From Rubritalea profundi (lineage in GTDB: Bacteria > Verrucomicrobiota > Verrucomicrobiia > Verrucomicrobiales > Akkermansiaceae), in assembly GCF_002954445.1 (NCBI RefSeq), contig NZ_MQWA01000001.1, positions 110,964 to 169,460 on the forward strand: a stretch of 58,497 nt of DNA. The letters run 5' to 3'. Position 1 is the stretch's first letter, and each line of letters begins with the position of its first letter. The notes under the pieces were generated by a model, which was given only the letters and a program-made list of their open reading frames with translations, was not told where the DNA came from and ran no database searches. Made by a program: the position numbers and the translations under genes. Shown here piece after piece: positions 28,119 to 38,091 of the stretch.

Positions 28119-29663
28119 ATGAATAAAATCTGCCAATTCACAAGTTCACTCCTAGTAGCGACAAGTATGACTCTTGTGGCTGCTGACCGTCCTAATGTCG
28201 TTATAATCTATGGCGATGACGTCGGCTAAGGTGACAATGGGGTTTATGGATCAAAAATGGTTCCAACTCCTAACATTGATAAAATGGTCAGTGAGGGCCT
28301 GATGTTCACCGACGGTCATTGCTCTGCTGCGACCTGTACACCCTCCCGTTTCTCTATGCTCACTGGCGTCCATGGCTTCCGCAATGATGTGAGCATTTTA
28401 CCTCCCAATGCTCCCCTCTACATTCCACAAGATAAAACCACCCTTCCTAAGCTCTTCAAAAAGGTTGGTTACACTACTGCAATCGTTGGTAAGTGGCACT
28501 TAGGCATTGGCGAGAGAGGCACGCCGCTAGACTGGAATGGCGAAGTCAAACCTGAGCCACTGGAGATCGGCTTTGATTATTCCTTCTTACTCCCTTCCAC
28601 AAACGACCGCGTCCCCTGTGTTTATGTGGTCAACCACAAGGTTCTCAATCTAGACCCTAAGGACCCACTCTATGTGACACGTAGTTACGAGAGCCCTGAC
28701 GAGAAGTCCACTCGATACCCGAATGACAAGACTGATCGTGAAGCGATGACCTACTACCAAAGCTCCCACGGCCACAACCACTCAGTGATCAACGGTATTG
28801 GACGTATCGGCTACCAATGGGGTGGTAAATCAGCTCTCTGGGATGACCAGACAATGGCTGACGAATTCGTCAAACAGACTAAAGAATACATCTCCAAGCA
28901 AAAAGGCAAAGATGAGCCATTCTTCCTCTACTTCGCCTCACAAGACATCCACGTACCGCGTGCACCTCACCCACGATTCCAAGGAAAGACTGAGCTAGGT
29001 CACCGTGGTGATGCCATGGTCCAATGTGACTGGGCAACCGGTGAAATATTGAAAGCAATTAAAGAAAATGGGTTCGAAGAAAACACTCTCGTCATTTTCT
29101 CCAGTGACAACGGACCAGTCTACGATGACGGCTATGAAGACGGCACGACTGTCCACACTTCTAGCAAAGAGTCTGACGGTGGCCACGACGCCTCTGGAAT
29201 CTACAGTGGAGGTAAATACCAAATCTACGAAGGTGGCACACGCGTGCCATTCATCGTAAAATGGCCAGCCAGGATCAAGCCAGGTAAGTCGGGAGCCATG
29301 ATGAACCAGATTGATTTCATTGCCAGCTTCGCAGACCTATTGGGCGTAAAGCTCGCTGATGGTGAAGCGCGCGACAGCCGCAACATGCTGCCAGCTCTAC
29401 TCGGTAAGGATAGCAAAGGACTACCATACATGCTCGAAGAAGCTCGCGGTATTGCACTTCGTAAAGGCGACTTTAAATACATCCCTGCTCGCCAGGCCCA
29501 AAAAGGCAAGAAAGCTCCACTCGCTCAACTGTATGACCTCGGTACTGATCCAGGCGAACAAAAGAACATCGCAGCAGGCAATGCTGACAAAGTTGAAGAA
29601 CTTGATGCTCTGCTCGTCAAGCTCCGCCAATCCGAAGTTGGCGTGAGAAACGAAGCTCAATAA
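28119..29663 (+). pseudogene. Sulfatase with in-frame TAA in the DDxGYGD motif
   Basis: One frame from ATG 28119 (signal peptide MNKICQFTSSLLVATSMTLVAA) to 29663. A TAA at 28227-28229 interrupts it at residue 37, exactly where the Tyr of the metal-binding DDVGYGD motif belongs (IIYGDDVG-stop-GDNGVYG). After it the sulfatase continues intact: CTPSR at residue 73 is the formylglycine site (C-x-P-S-R), followed by VGKWHLG, FSSDNGP and a long C-terminal region. ATG 28257 could start a 468-residue product but would lack the first metal-binding aspartates, so activity is unlikely. The target would be a sulfated polysaccharide. TAC or TAT to TAA is a single change. Confidence 0.8.
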
Positions 29664-29678
29664 GAAAGTCAAACTCAA

Positions 29679-30530
29679 CTATCCGACCCAAGCCGAGGAA
29701 AGTAACTCGCGCAGACGATCAGGAGCGATGGCTGAACTCTTAGCCATGAAGCCTGATTTATGCGCAAAGTGCACATCATCACAGTCTCCAATTCTCGTGA
29801 AGTTGAGGCGCAAATCATCGTTATAGCGGGACAATCCATAACCAGAGCCACGTCGATCTGGATACACCATCGCCACACAGTCCAACTCGTTGCTCTCAAT
29901 GTATCGGCCAAGTCCAGCGGACGGCTCACCTATCATAGGCTCTACTCTCGGAATAAATACCACCTTAAACTTCTCATCGATCTCCCATATTTCAGACTGC
30001 CTCTCAATTTCCTTCATGCGCTCACGCATTCCTTTGAGAAAGCTAACCATGTCTTCACCTATCATGCGCATGACCTCGTAAACTGGCTGCCCCGCCTCGT
30101 GTCTCTCCTGTTTTGCAAAACGCCTCAAGAGAGTAATATCGACTGGCGAATTAAGCTTAGCCATCGCTGAGCGCTCAATACCCAACCACTTAGATGTTTT
30201 CACAGCACCACGTGTATCCAGCCACTCTGAAGTCTCTAACCAATCGCAATACTGGCGGGCATCTTCGTAGAGACCTAAATGGCGAAGCACCAGGCTCAAA
30301 GCACAAGTGGGTGCATAATCAGCTGGGAACTGATGGTGGTCGAAATTCATTTTCGTAGGCTCATGCTCCCCCCCCACATCAACTACAGCGATGGAGGCAT
30401 CTCCCACTTCCGCCTCGCTTGGCTCTTTACGAAGCACTGGTACTCCGTGGCTATAAATCATAAGGCTGCAGGCCAAAAAGTCATCTTTGTGTGCACCACC
30501 TGGATGGGTGATGATGTGCTTAATACTCAT
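29679..30530 (-). CDS. MYG1/UPF0160-family protein
   Basis: 283 residues of the DHH-like phosphoesterase/MYG1 type. IITHPGGAHKDDFLACSLMIY and VAVVDVGG (metal-binding), FDHHQFPADYAPTCALSLVLRHLG and the C-terminal GRRGSGYGLSRYN-like region (VYPDRRGSGYGL) are recognisable. Eukaryotic MYG1 is a mitochondrial/nuclear RNA exonuclease; bacterial members are little studied. Its 3' end is 16 bases from that of the sulfatase on the opposite strand. Confidence 0.8.
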   Translation of the reverse strand: MSIKHIITHPGGAHKDDFLACSLMIYSHGVPVLRKEPSEAEVGDASIAVVDVGGEHEPTKMNFDHHQFPADYAPTCALSLVLRHLGLYEDARQYCDWLETSEWLDTRGAVKTSKWLGIERSAMAKLNSPVDITLLRRFAKQERHEAGQPVYEVMRMIGEDMVSFLKGMRERMKEIERQSEIWEIDEKFKVVFIPRVEPMIGEPSAGLGRYIESNELDCVAMVYPDRRGSGYGLSRYNDDLRLNFTRIGDCDDVHFAHKSGFMAKSSAIAPDRLRELLSSAWVG

Positions 30531-30803
30531 GTGCGCAGCATCATCTGGATCACTACAATGTCAACTGCGCTCACTTCAAAATGCGTAAATCACTGACAAA
30601 GTTGCCTAGCTGTGAACTACCCATTTCTTGGCTTCGCCGGAATCGGTTCGATCTAAATGCTCTTAACGCATTCATCGACTCAGTCAATCGTATCCTAGAT
30701 GCGCACCCGCAATGGAGGATAAGGCATTCAATTAAGCCTATCCTTACCCGCGAAAGCAGGACTGGCTATGTACCCATCAATCCATTGACGGCACGGAAAA
30801 AAA

Positions 30804-33212
30804 CTAATTCACAGCCTCCATACATGCCTTCCAGCGCTTAGAAAAGGTAGGGCTCGCGTCAGCCAAACTTTCGGCTCCACTACGAGCTTTGGCTTCAAGC
30901 CCGGTCAACCAAGTGTAGGCGATAAGCTGCTCGCGTCGCTGATTTTTCTCGTCTTCGCTCAGCTGAACAATCGAAATTTTCTTATGTAAATCGATCATTG
31001 TGTAAGGAGATAAATCACGCCAAGCCAACAACTTTTCTCTATCCTCTACTCCAACTAACAACCCTTCAGGTTTAGCTCCCAACAATTTTTCATACTCAAC
31101 CATTCCATCTAGTCGTTTCACGACAAAATCAGCTGATTTACCCTCAAGAGCAACAGAGGTCGATTTATAAAGAGCCACTGCATTTTCAGTTAAATAAAGA
31201 ATACTGCTTCTCCAGGCTTTATCATCCTCACTGATCGCTTTGACTTTTTTAAGCTCCTTAACCACACGCTCAAAGTCGTGTTGCTTTAGTGCTCTGAGAG
31301 CGTTGCTTTTGGCCATTGCCCAATACTTCACAGCATTCTCTCGCTGCTCTTTGGATTCTAATATAGCTCTTTGCTGCTTCGCCTCGATATGCTTAATCTT
31401 AGCATTGATCTGACGCTGCCATTGAAGAGTATTGAAGGGTGCTCGTCCTTTGGTCTTGAGGTTATTGCGTGCGCTAAGAACATCCACTAGATCCTCTTTG
31501 GCCTGCTCCACCGTCTTCGGATCAAATCCCTCTTTAAGCGGACTCAGCAACTTCAGATCAGCTAAATAGGCATCGGACATTTGCTTATAGTATTCTAATC
31601 CAGCTTGATCAGAATCCGTCTTCGCTTGCTTCAGAGTCAAAAATAAAATCTCCGCATTTTGCCACCTCCCTTGATCCCATTCTTTCAAAGCTGAGGCAAA
31701 TAGGATCATGATATCTAAATCGTCATTCAGTTGACTTACTTGCTCTAACGGGATTGATTTCAGCCCAAGGAGTCGCACCATGGCTTTCTGTAATTTCTTA
31801 TCAACCGTAGAAAGCTCCTCCCTTCCCGACTGTGCTTGAAGCTTTAAAATCTCGCGCAGTGCATCTCGGGCGTTCTGTGATTCACCTCCGAGCCAGGCTG
31901 AAATAGCCGAGCGCATTCCTGTCCAGTACATCGTTTCACTCTCAACCGCTTTATTTTTTGCCAGCTTGAGGTAGCGCTCGTGAGCCGACATGTATTTCCC
32001 TTGAGTCAGAAATGTCTGTGCAATACGCAACTCAGCAGCGATCAGCACATGCATCGCTTCCTCGTCTATTCCTGGATCTTCGGCGGGTTCGCCACCAACG
32101 ACCACTGGCGTTTTCACCTTCTCCGGAGTCGTATCAGTGGTCATCAGCGTTACGACACCGATGATGAGTGCCGTTACCACAACTGCTACGGCGATGAGTA
32201 CACTTGAACTTTTAAGTTGTCTTTGACCGCGTCGCGATTTTGTTGGTTCAGACAACTCCTCAGGTTCATTGCCTGTACGAAAATACATTTCGACCTGTCG
32301 TAATGCAGCAAGAAATTCTTCATAACTCTGGAAGCGATCATCGGCATCAAAAGCCATTGCTTTATCGATAACCTCAGACAAAAAGGGACTCACATCAGAT
32401 GTCACCTTGCCAAGGCGTGGCACATCAGTCTTGATCTTTAGAAGCTCAGTAGTCGATCTGGTCTCAGTAGTGAATGGGGCCATTCCTGACAATGCGTGAT
32501 ACAAGCTAGCTCCGAGAGCGTAGATATCACTCCGTAAATCTTCTTCACGTAATTGTAAGGTTTCTGGTGGCACATAATAAGGAGTTGCCCAAATTTCATC
32601 AGCGATGGCTTTGCCTCCAGAAGTCATCAAAGCGAGACCGAAATCAACAATTTTAGCATGACCATTGCTATCGATCAGCACATTTCCAGGCTTCATATCA
32701 CGGTGAATTAGCCCTTCTGTATGGGCTGCTTTGAGCCCCTCAACAATTTCAATGGCAAGACGAGTGATCATGTCTTCACACAACTTCCCTTGTTTCTGCA
32801 TCAATTGCTCTAGGCTATCCCCATCCACCAACTCCATCGCGATATAGTACCGGTTGAATGCTTGGCCAACAGTATAGACGCGCACCACATTGGGGTGACT
32901 GATCAATGCTGTGATCTTTGCTTCCTTTTCAAATTCTTCAATACGCTTAGTGTCGCGGGAGTAATCCTCATTCAGCAACTTGATAGCCACTTTACGCCCG
33001 AGAGTTTGGTCTCTGGCAGCAAACACTAGGCTCATTCCACCTACTCCCTGGCGACTTATAATACTATAAGCACCTATCTGACACTTCACATGAGAGTGCT
33101 CACCACAGCTAGGACACTGCACATTTGTGTACGGAGGAAGGGCCGATACATCCATCACTTCGCCACAAGAACTGCAATCTTCTACTTCAACCTCTAACGG
33201 GAAATCCTCCAT
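30804..33212 (-). CDS. Ser/Thr protein kinase with zinc ribbon, one membrane segment and helical sensor-like domain
   Basis: About 802 residues. The reading frame opens at 33389, but that start would overlap the oppositely oriented rluD-like gene; ATG 33212 (MEDFPLEVEVEDC) is preferred. It begins with a zinc ribbon (CSSCGE and CPSCGE). The Hanks-type kinase follows: GVGGMSLVFAARDQTLGRKVAIKLL, HRDMKPGNVLIDSNGHAKIVDFGLAL, then SDIYALGASLYHALSG. A membrane helix (SSVLIAVAVVVTALIIGVV) is near residue 345. The outside part of about 440 residues is helical, TPR-like and charged. Likely a membrane sensor kinase, a common PVC type. Its input and target are unknown. Confidence 0.92.
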   Translation of the reverse strand: MEDFPLEVEVEDCSSCGEVMDVSALPPYTNVQCPSCGEHSHVKCQIGAYSIISRQGVGGMSLVFAARDQTLGRKVAIKLLNEDYSRDTKRIEEFEKEAKITALISHPNVVRVYTVGQAFNRYYIAMELVDGDSLEQLMQKQGKLCEDMITRLAIEIVEGLKAAHTEGLIHRDMKPGNVLIDSNGHAKIVDFGLALMTSGGKAIADEIWATPYYVPPETLQLREEDLRSDIYALGASLYHALSGMAPFTTETRSTTELLKIKTDVPRLGKVTSDVSPFLSEVIDKAMAFDADDRFQSYEEFLAALRQVEMYFRTGNEPEELSEPTKSRRGQRQLKSSSVLIAVAVVVTALIIGVVTLMTTDTTPEKVKTPVVVGGEPAEDPGIDEEAMHVLIAAELRIAQTFLTQGKYMSAHERYLKLAKNKAVESETMYWTGMRSAISAWLGGESQNARDALREILKLQAQSGREELSTVDKKLQKAMVRLLGLKSIPLEQVSQLNDDLDIMILFASALKEWDQGRWQNAEILFLTLKQAKTDSDQAGLEYYKQMSDAYLADLKLLSPLKEGFDPKTVEQAKEDLVDVLSARNNLKTKGRAPFNTLQWQRQINAKIKHIEAKQQRAILESKEQRENAVKYWAMAKSNALRALKQHDFERVVKELKKVKAISEDDKAWRSSILYLTENAVALYKSTSVALEGKSADFVVKRLDGMVEYEKLLGAKPEGLLVGVEDREKLLAWRDLSPYTMIDLHKKISIVQLSEDEKNQRREQLIAYTWLTGLEAKARSGAESLADASPTFSKRWKACMEAVN

Positions 33213-33313
33213 TTCGTGGGATATTAGGAAGAAAATTCTCAAATGGCACTGAAAAACTTTAGAAATCGAAAGTTTTTTCTGGTGTCCCTCTGATTCTGAC
33301 AAATCATCACTGG

Positions 33314-34243
33314 ATGAAGATTCAAGTGGACGACAATACTGGAAAGCGGCTCGATGTATTTTTGTGCACTCAGTTGCCAGATCTCTCACGAGCGCGTATC
33401 CAGTCGTTGCTGAAATCGGGAGACATCCTCGTCAATGGAGAAAAAGCCAAGCCTAAGTACTCCATCCAAGTCGGCGACTCCCTCACGGTAAACATACCCG
33501 AACCAAAATCAGACACCGCCGAGCCCGAAGAAATCCCAATTGATGTCATTTACGAGGACGACGATCTCATCGTCATCAACAAAGCCTCAGGCCTAGTGGT
33601 GCACCCAGCAGCAGGAAATGCCACGGGGACCCTCGTCAATGCTTTGCTCCACCATTGTAAAGGCAAACTGGCTGGCATCGCAGGTGTCGAACGTCCGGGA
33701 ATCGTTCATCGCCTAGACAAAGACACCTCTGGTTGCATAGTCGTTGCCAAAACCGACAACGCTCACGTCGATATTGTTCAACAATTCAAAGACCGCACGA
33801 CCAAGAAGCAATATTTAGCTGTGGTAGAAGGAAAACCAAACAAAGACCATGACAGCATTTTTACCCAGATTGGCCGCCACCCAGTCAATCGCTTAAAAAT
33901 GGCAGTCGTCAATCCTGGCTCTGGCAAGCCAGCGATCACCGATTACTGCGATCTCGGCACCGACGCCACCACCAATAGCTCGTTGATCCATTGTGACCTC
34001 CATACTGGGCGAACCCACCAGATTCGGGTGCATATGCTGCACCTTGGTTGTCCAATCCTTGGCGACCCGATCTACGCAAAACCAAACCGCCAAAAGGCGC
34101 AGCCCGGCAGGCTCATGCTTCATGCTCGCCGGCTCAGCTTCACCCATCCACGTAGCGGCAAGCGCCTGACCTTTCACGCTCCTCTGCCTGAAGCATTTTC
34201 ACCGTGGACGGATCGCTTCTTCCATGGTGTCGATGAGGACTAA
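33314..34243 (+). CDS. rluD: RluA-family pseudouridine synthase (RluD-like)
   Basis: 309 residues. An N-terminal S4 RNA-binding domain (DNTGKRLDVFLCTQLPDLSRARIQSLLKSGDILVNG) precedes the catalytic domain. The catalytic Asp is in IVHRLDKDTSGCIVVAKTD, and HTGRTHQIRVHMLHLGCPILGDPIYA is the second signature. RluD makes the pseudouridines of 23S rRNA helix 69, but other RluA-type enzymes share these motifs. It is divergent from the kinase, with about 100 bp between the two starts. Confidence 0.9.
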   Translation: MKIQVDDNTGKRLDVFLCTQLPDLSRARIQSLLKSGDILVNGEKAKPKYSIQVGDSLTVNIPEPKSDTAEPEEIPIDVIYEDDDLIVINKASGLVVHPAAGNATGTLVNALLHHCKGKLAGIAGVERPGIVHRLDKDTSGCIVVAKTDNAHVDIVQQFKDRTTKKQYLAVVEGKPNKDHDSIFTQIGRHPVNRLKMAVVNPGSGKPAITDYCDLGTDATTNSSLIHCDLHTGRTHQIRVHMLHLGCPILGDPIYAKPNRQKAQPGRLMLHARRLSFTHPRSGKRLTFHAPLPEAFSPWTDRFFHGVDED

Positions 34244-34334
34244 GTCCACTACGGCACTGGGTTTCCCATAACATAGCACGAAAACTTTTCACTTCCCCTT
34301 GAAAGCAACTTCCCCTACAAGCCTCTGCAACAAT

Positions 34335-36593
34335 ATGAGAAGAAACCTACGCACCTACATCTCAATCATTCTTATCGCCTTACCCTCCACCCTTCTAGCT
34401 CAAGAGGTCAAGGAACCTGTGCGCCCTGGAACTATTCTCCTCTCAGCCTACCAGACTGTCTCTGAGGCTGAAAAGCTAGAGGAAGAGAAAGCATTCAAGA
34501 ATGCCTGGAATAAGTACCACCAGGCACTGCGCTATTACGAGTCCCTCGCAGCAGCTCACCCAGCTTGGAAACCTCACATAGTCCATGGACGCATTGACAA
34601 AACAAAGGCCGCTATCAAACGCGTAGAGCCAGCCGCTCAAAAGGTGTTCATGGCCGAGCAAGCTCAGCTGCAGCATTTAGTGATAGGTAAAGGCGCGCAA
34701 AAAAGCATCCCCAGCCCTGCGGTCGTGAAAAGTAACCAAGGAGACCTCCGCCAGCTTACCCAACTCAATGACCGAGTGAATAGTCAGCAAAAGGAACTCG
34801 AATCTCTTAAAATAAAGCACACATCAGAGAAACTCAAATACACTCAACGCATTAGCAAACTTCAGACTGAATTGCGAAAAAACCAACAAGGGCTCGGTAA
34901 AGAAAGCACTCAGACCCGTATGCTCAATGGTGAGATTGCACGGCTCCAGCAGGAGCTCCGCAAGAGTCAGCACTTAGGGAAAAATGACCAACAAAAGCTA
35001 CTCTCTAGCATCGAGGAACTGCAGCGCACTCGCACAGCTCTCGCCACGGCCCCACTACGTGCTGATGTCGACAAGCTCGAACAACAAAACGATACGAAAG
35101 AGAAAGAGCTCATCTTGCTCACCAATGCTCATCTTAAGGCCAAGAAACTTCTAGAGATCAAGACGCTTGAAAACCAAAAACTTCTCAGAGAAACCAAACT
35201 CAATAAAAGTCTATTAGCTAAGAAGACCAAAGACCTAGATGCATCACAGACAAACACAGCGGTCGTCGTCGTTACCATGCGCAAGGAAATTAACCTCCTG
35301 AAAAGCCAACTTGCCGAAGCTGACGTCATCATGAACTCCCAAAAAGGTGAGATCTCCGACCTCATCAATCGACTTTCCGACTCTGAGTCACTTAGCTATG
35401 AGCTGCGACAAGACCTCGTCAATATGACGGCCGAGCGCGATCAACTCAGCCAGATGCTCAAACTCAGCGATGCCAACCGAGCCAAGGAATTGATGAAAGA
35501 AAACCTGCGTCTCGGCCATGAACTACGCGATGCTAAGCAAAGCCTCGCCCAACTCAATGCCGATAAGAACATCGCACTAGACCTAGTAAAAATAGCGGAA
35601 AAAGATGTCGCTATTGCTAAGAATCAACTTATTCTTAAACGCAAAGAAAACGCCGAATTTCGCACGAGAACCACCAACCTAGCATCCGCCCTCAAAGCCA
35701 CTCAAGAGCAACTCGCACTTAAAGCCAGCCAACCACTCGCTGACGAAGCTGCACGTGAAGAGGCTGAACTTCTCAAGAAAACAGTCAACCGTCTCATCAC
35801 CCAGTCCTCGCGCCGCCGTCAGGCCGAGCTCCTCCTTTGGGATGAATACCAGCGTTCGGCGGTACCAAACCCTGATTTCGAAACAGAATACCTCGCAGCA
35901 GGTGGTGATGAACTGCAACTCACCCAGCGTGAACGCGAAATGCTCCTCGAGCACAAATCCGAGGGCACCCTCCACAGCCCACTTGGCAGAGCTAGCAGAC
36001 AGAGCCGAGATCGCGCTCAAAAAATTGCCAATGACAAAATCAATATCTATCACACGATTGCTAGACGACTCGTTGAAAAAAATAACCTCGGCTTCGCCAA
36101 AGACATTTATGATGAAGCATACGATGCCATCCCAGACTATAGCTTCCTTATCAATCGCGGAGTGATCCGCATGCGTCTCGGTGAAATAGAAGATGCCGAA
36201 ATAATCTTCGAACTAGGCACATCACAGCGCCCTAGAAGCCCCTACACCCATTTCATGCTGGGCATGTCCCGCTTCCAACAGAACAATGATGACCTAGCCG
36301 CCAAGTCGATCGACCGAGCCATTGACCTCAAACCTGACTACATAGAAGCTTTCCTCTACAGAGGAATCATTGAGGCTAGAAAAGCCCGCTACACCAAGGC
36401 TCTCGACTTCTTACAGAGTGCCGTAGAACTCGACCCAGAATACGAAGCTGGCTACTACAACATCGCTCTAGTGCACAACCTAAAAGGCGATAAAAAGAAA
36501 GCCAGAGAAGCCTACAACAATGCTCTCCGCGCTGGCCTAGCTCCCGATCTCGAGTTCGAACGCAAGATCGGAATAATGAAGGCGTCATCTTAG
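34335..36593 (+). CDS. Exported coiled-coil protein with C-terminal TPR repeats
   Basis: About 752 residues. The ORF opens at a TTG (34299), but the ATG at 34335 places a signal peptide (MRRNLRTYISIILIALPSTLLAQ) at the start. Residues about 100-470 are long coiled coil rich in Lys, Gln, Glu and Leu. The C-terminal ~180 residues hold TPR repeats (AKDIYDEAYDAIPDYSFLINRGVIRMRLGE, FMLGMSRFQQNNDDLAAKSIDRAIDLKPDYIEAFLYRGI, AVELDPEYEAGYYNIALVHNLKG). The role is unknown; a periplasmic scaffold is likely. No obvious operon partner. Confidence 0.8.
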   Translation: MRRNLRTYISIILIALPSTLLAQEVKEPVRPGTILLSAYQTVSEAEKLEEEKAFKNAWNKYHQALRYYESLAAAHPAWKPHIVHGRIDKTKAAIKRVEPAAQKVFMAEQAQLQHLVIGKGAQKSIPSPAVVKSNQGDLRQLTQLNDRVNSQQKELESLKIKHTSEKLKYTQRISKLQTELRKNQQGLGKESTQTRMLNGEIARLQQELRKSQHLGKNDQQKLLSSIEELQRTRTALATAPLRADVDKLEQQNDTKEKELILLTNAHLKAKKLLEIKTLENQKLLRETKLNKSLLAKKTKDLDASQTNTAVVVVTMRKEINLLKSQLAEADVIMNSQKGEISDLINRLSDSESLSYELRQDLVNMTAERDQLSQMLKLSDANRAKELMKENLRLGHELRDAKQSLAQLNADKNIALDLVKIAEKDVAIAKNQLILKRKENAEFRTRTTNLASALKATQEQLALKASQPLADEAAREEAELLKKTVNRLITQSSRRRQAELLLWDEYQRSAVPNPDFETEYLAAGGDELQLTQREREMLLEHKSEGTLHSPLGRASRQSRDRAQKIANDKINIYHTIARRLVEKNNLGFAKDIYDEAYDAIPDYSFLINRGVIRMRLGEIEDAEIIFELGTSQRPRSPYTHFMLGMSRFQQNNDDLAAKSIDRAIDLKPDYIEAFLYRGIIEARKARYTKALDFLQSAVELDPEYEAGYYNIALVHNLKGDKKKAREAYNNALRAGLAPDLEFERKIGIMKASS

Positions 36594-36601
36594 ACAGCTA
36601 T

Positions 36602-36967
36602 TCAGTCAGCGTAAAATCGAATCCACACCTCTGGATCATCGCCCAGAGTTTGTCCTGAAGTTGTCTGCAAATGAGTAATCACATCACGCATCACCTCGCT
36701 ACGCACTAATTCGACAGCAGCGCCCAACGGACTCCCTGTCGATTGCTTGGTGCCCGATGGATAGTGATTTTTTATTTTCGCCGATTCCTCAGCAGTTGAG
36801 CCGAGAGCACTCTCGCGAATCAAGTAAAACGTCTTGATTTGATCTTGTGCAAACTTGGCCTGAAGCCCCCGATACTCGGATTTAACCGAAAACGCACCAC
36901 AGAAAACCAAACTCACTGCCAACATGACAGTGAGCACAATGGTTTTCTTATTAGCTCGTCTCGCCAC
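36602..36967 (-). CDS. Hypothetical protein with N-terminal membrane anchor
   Basis: 121 residues. MARRANKKTIVLTVMLAVSLVFCGAFSV is a signal anchor or signal peptide with a Cys that could be a lipobox-like site but is not a clear match. The rest is soluble and acidic. The GTG start overlaps the mdh stop by one base (TAGTG), so it is translationally coupled to mdh. No family recognised. Confidence 0.65.
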   Translation of the reverse strand: MARRANKKTIVLTVMLAVSLVFCGAFSVKSEYRGLQAKFAQDQIKTFYLIRESALGSTAEESAKIKNHYPSGTKQSTGSPLGAAVELVRSEVMRDVITHLQTTSGQTLGDDPEVWIRFYAD

Positions 36968-37950
36968 TAGAGCAAATGCTTCACGGCCTCTTTCTCGCCA
37001 TTAAGCTCGGCGATTGAGGCATCTATTTTCTCGCGTGAGAATGCGTTTACCTCCACCCCTTCGACAACCGACCACGTTTTACCATCTTCGGTACGAATCG
37101 GCATAGAAGCGATCAAGCCAGCATCAATTCCATAGGCACCAGGCGAACAGACCGCCACGCTGAACCAATCACCAGCAGCAGTCGGAGAACACAAGCTACG
37201 AACAGTATCGACGATGCCATTTGCAGCCGATGCCGCAGACGATGCCCCTCTTGCTTTGATAATCGCTGAGCCACGTTGCTGCACTGCTGGAATAAATGTT
37301 TGCTGCAACCACGCCTCGTCATTGATCACTTCAGTAGCGGGCTTGCCACCAATTTTAGCATTATAGAAATCTGGATACTGGGTGGAGGAATGATTCCCCC
37401 AAATACAGAGATTCGTTACCTCTGAGCTATGCACTCCCGCTTTGACTGCAAGCTGGCTTTTCGCGCGGTTCTCATCGAGTCTAGTCATTGCAAAAAATCG
37501 ATCACTCGGCACCCCACTCGCGTGCTGCATAGCAATCAGGCAATTCGTATTACATGGGTTACCTACGACAACGACTCGAACATCAGCCGCTGCGGAACGT
37601 CCAATCGCTTCCCCTTGACCAGTGAAAATCTTTCCATTGATGCCCAAAAGGTCATTGCGCTCCATTCCAGCACCACGAGGAACTGAACCGACGAGTAACG
37701 CCCAGTTTGTCCCATTGAAACCTTCATCGAGGTCGCTCGATGTGGTAACACTCTGTAACAGAGGGAAGGCGCAATCATCGAGCTCCATCACTACCCCTTG
37801 CAGGGCATTCATGGCGGGCTCGATCTCGATCAAGCGCAGGGCGACTGGTTGGTCTGGCCCAAACATGGCTCCAGATGCAATTCTAAAAAGTAAGGCGTAG
37901 CCAATTTGGCCCGCAGCTCCGGTGACGGAAACAGTGATAGGATTCTTCAT
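36967..37950 (-). CDS. mdh: Malate dehydrogenase
   Basis: 327 residues from ATG 37950 (the upstream ATG at 37977 is less likely). NAD-dependent oxidation of malate to oxaloacetate in the TCA cycle. [21 protein letters not shown] is the nucleotide-binding site; [50 protein letters not shown] and [14 protein letters not shown] (catalytic His) are all present. This is the longer, cytosolic/group-2-type MDH. The next small gene overlaps its stop by one base. Confidence 0.96.
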   Translation of the reverse strand: MKNPITVSVTGAAGQIGYALLFRIASGAMFGPDQPVALRLIEIEPAMNALQGVVMELDDCAFPLLQSVTTSSDLDEGFNGTNWALLVGSVPRGAGMERNDLLGINGKIFTGQGEAIGRSAAADVRVVVVGNPCNTNCLIAMQHASGVPSDRFFAMTRLDENRAKSQLAVKAGVHSSEVTNLCIWGNHSSTQYPDFYNAKIGGKPATEVINDEAWLQQTFIPAVQQRGSAIIKARGASSAASAANGIVDTVRSLCSPTAAGDWFSVAVCSPGAYGIDAGLIASMPIRTEDGKTWSVVEGVEVNAFSREKIDASIAELNGEKEAVKHLL

Positions 37951-38091
37951 AAATTCGCGGCTAACATAGGAACCCAATTTTCAGCCGTCAACCTCTTAAG
38001 TCCGCCCCGCGAAATGAGTATAAAAAAAGTGAACAAAAAGGCCCACATCATTGATGTGAACCTGAAATCTTAACTAAGGTCTATCTGACTG

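Noticed and set aside
30581-30841. 86-codon plus-strand ORF between MYG1-like and kinase genes
   Set aside because: It overlaps the 3' end of the kinase on the other strand, has no recognisable domain, and starts inside the likely leader of the MYG1-like gene. It could be real but is unsupported.
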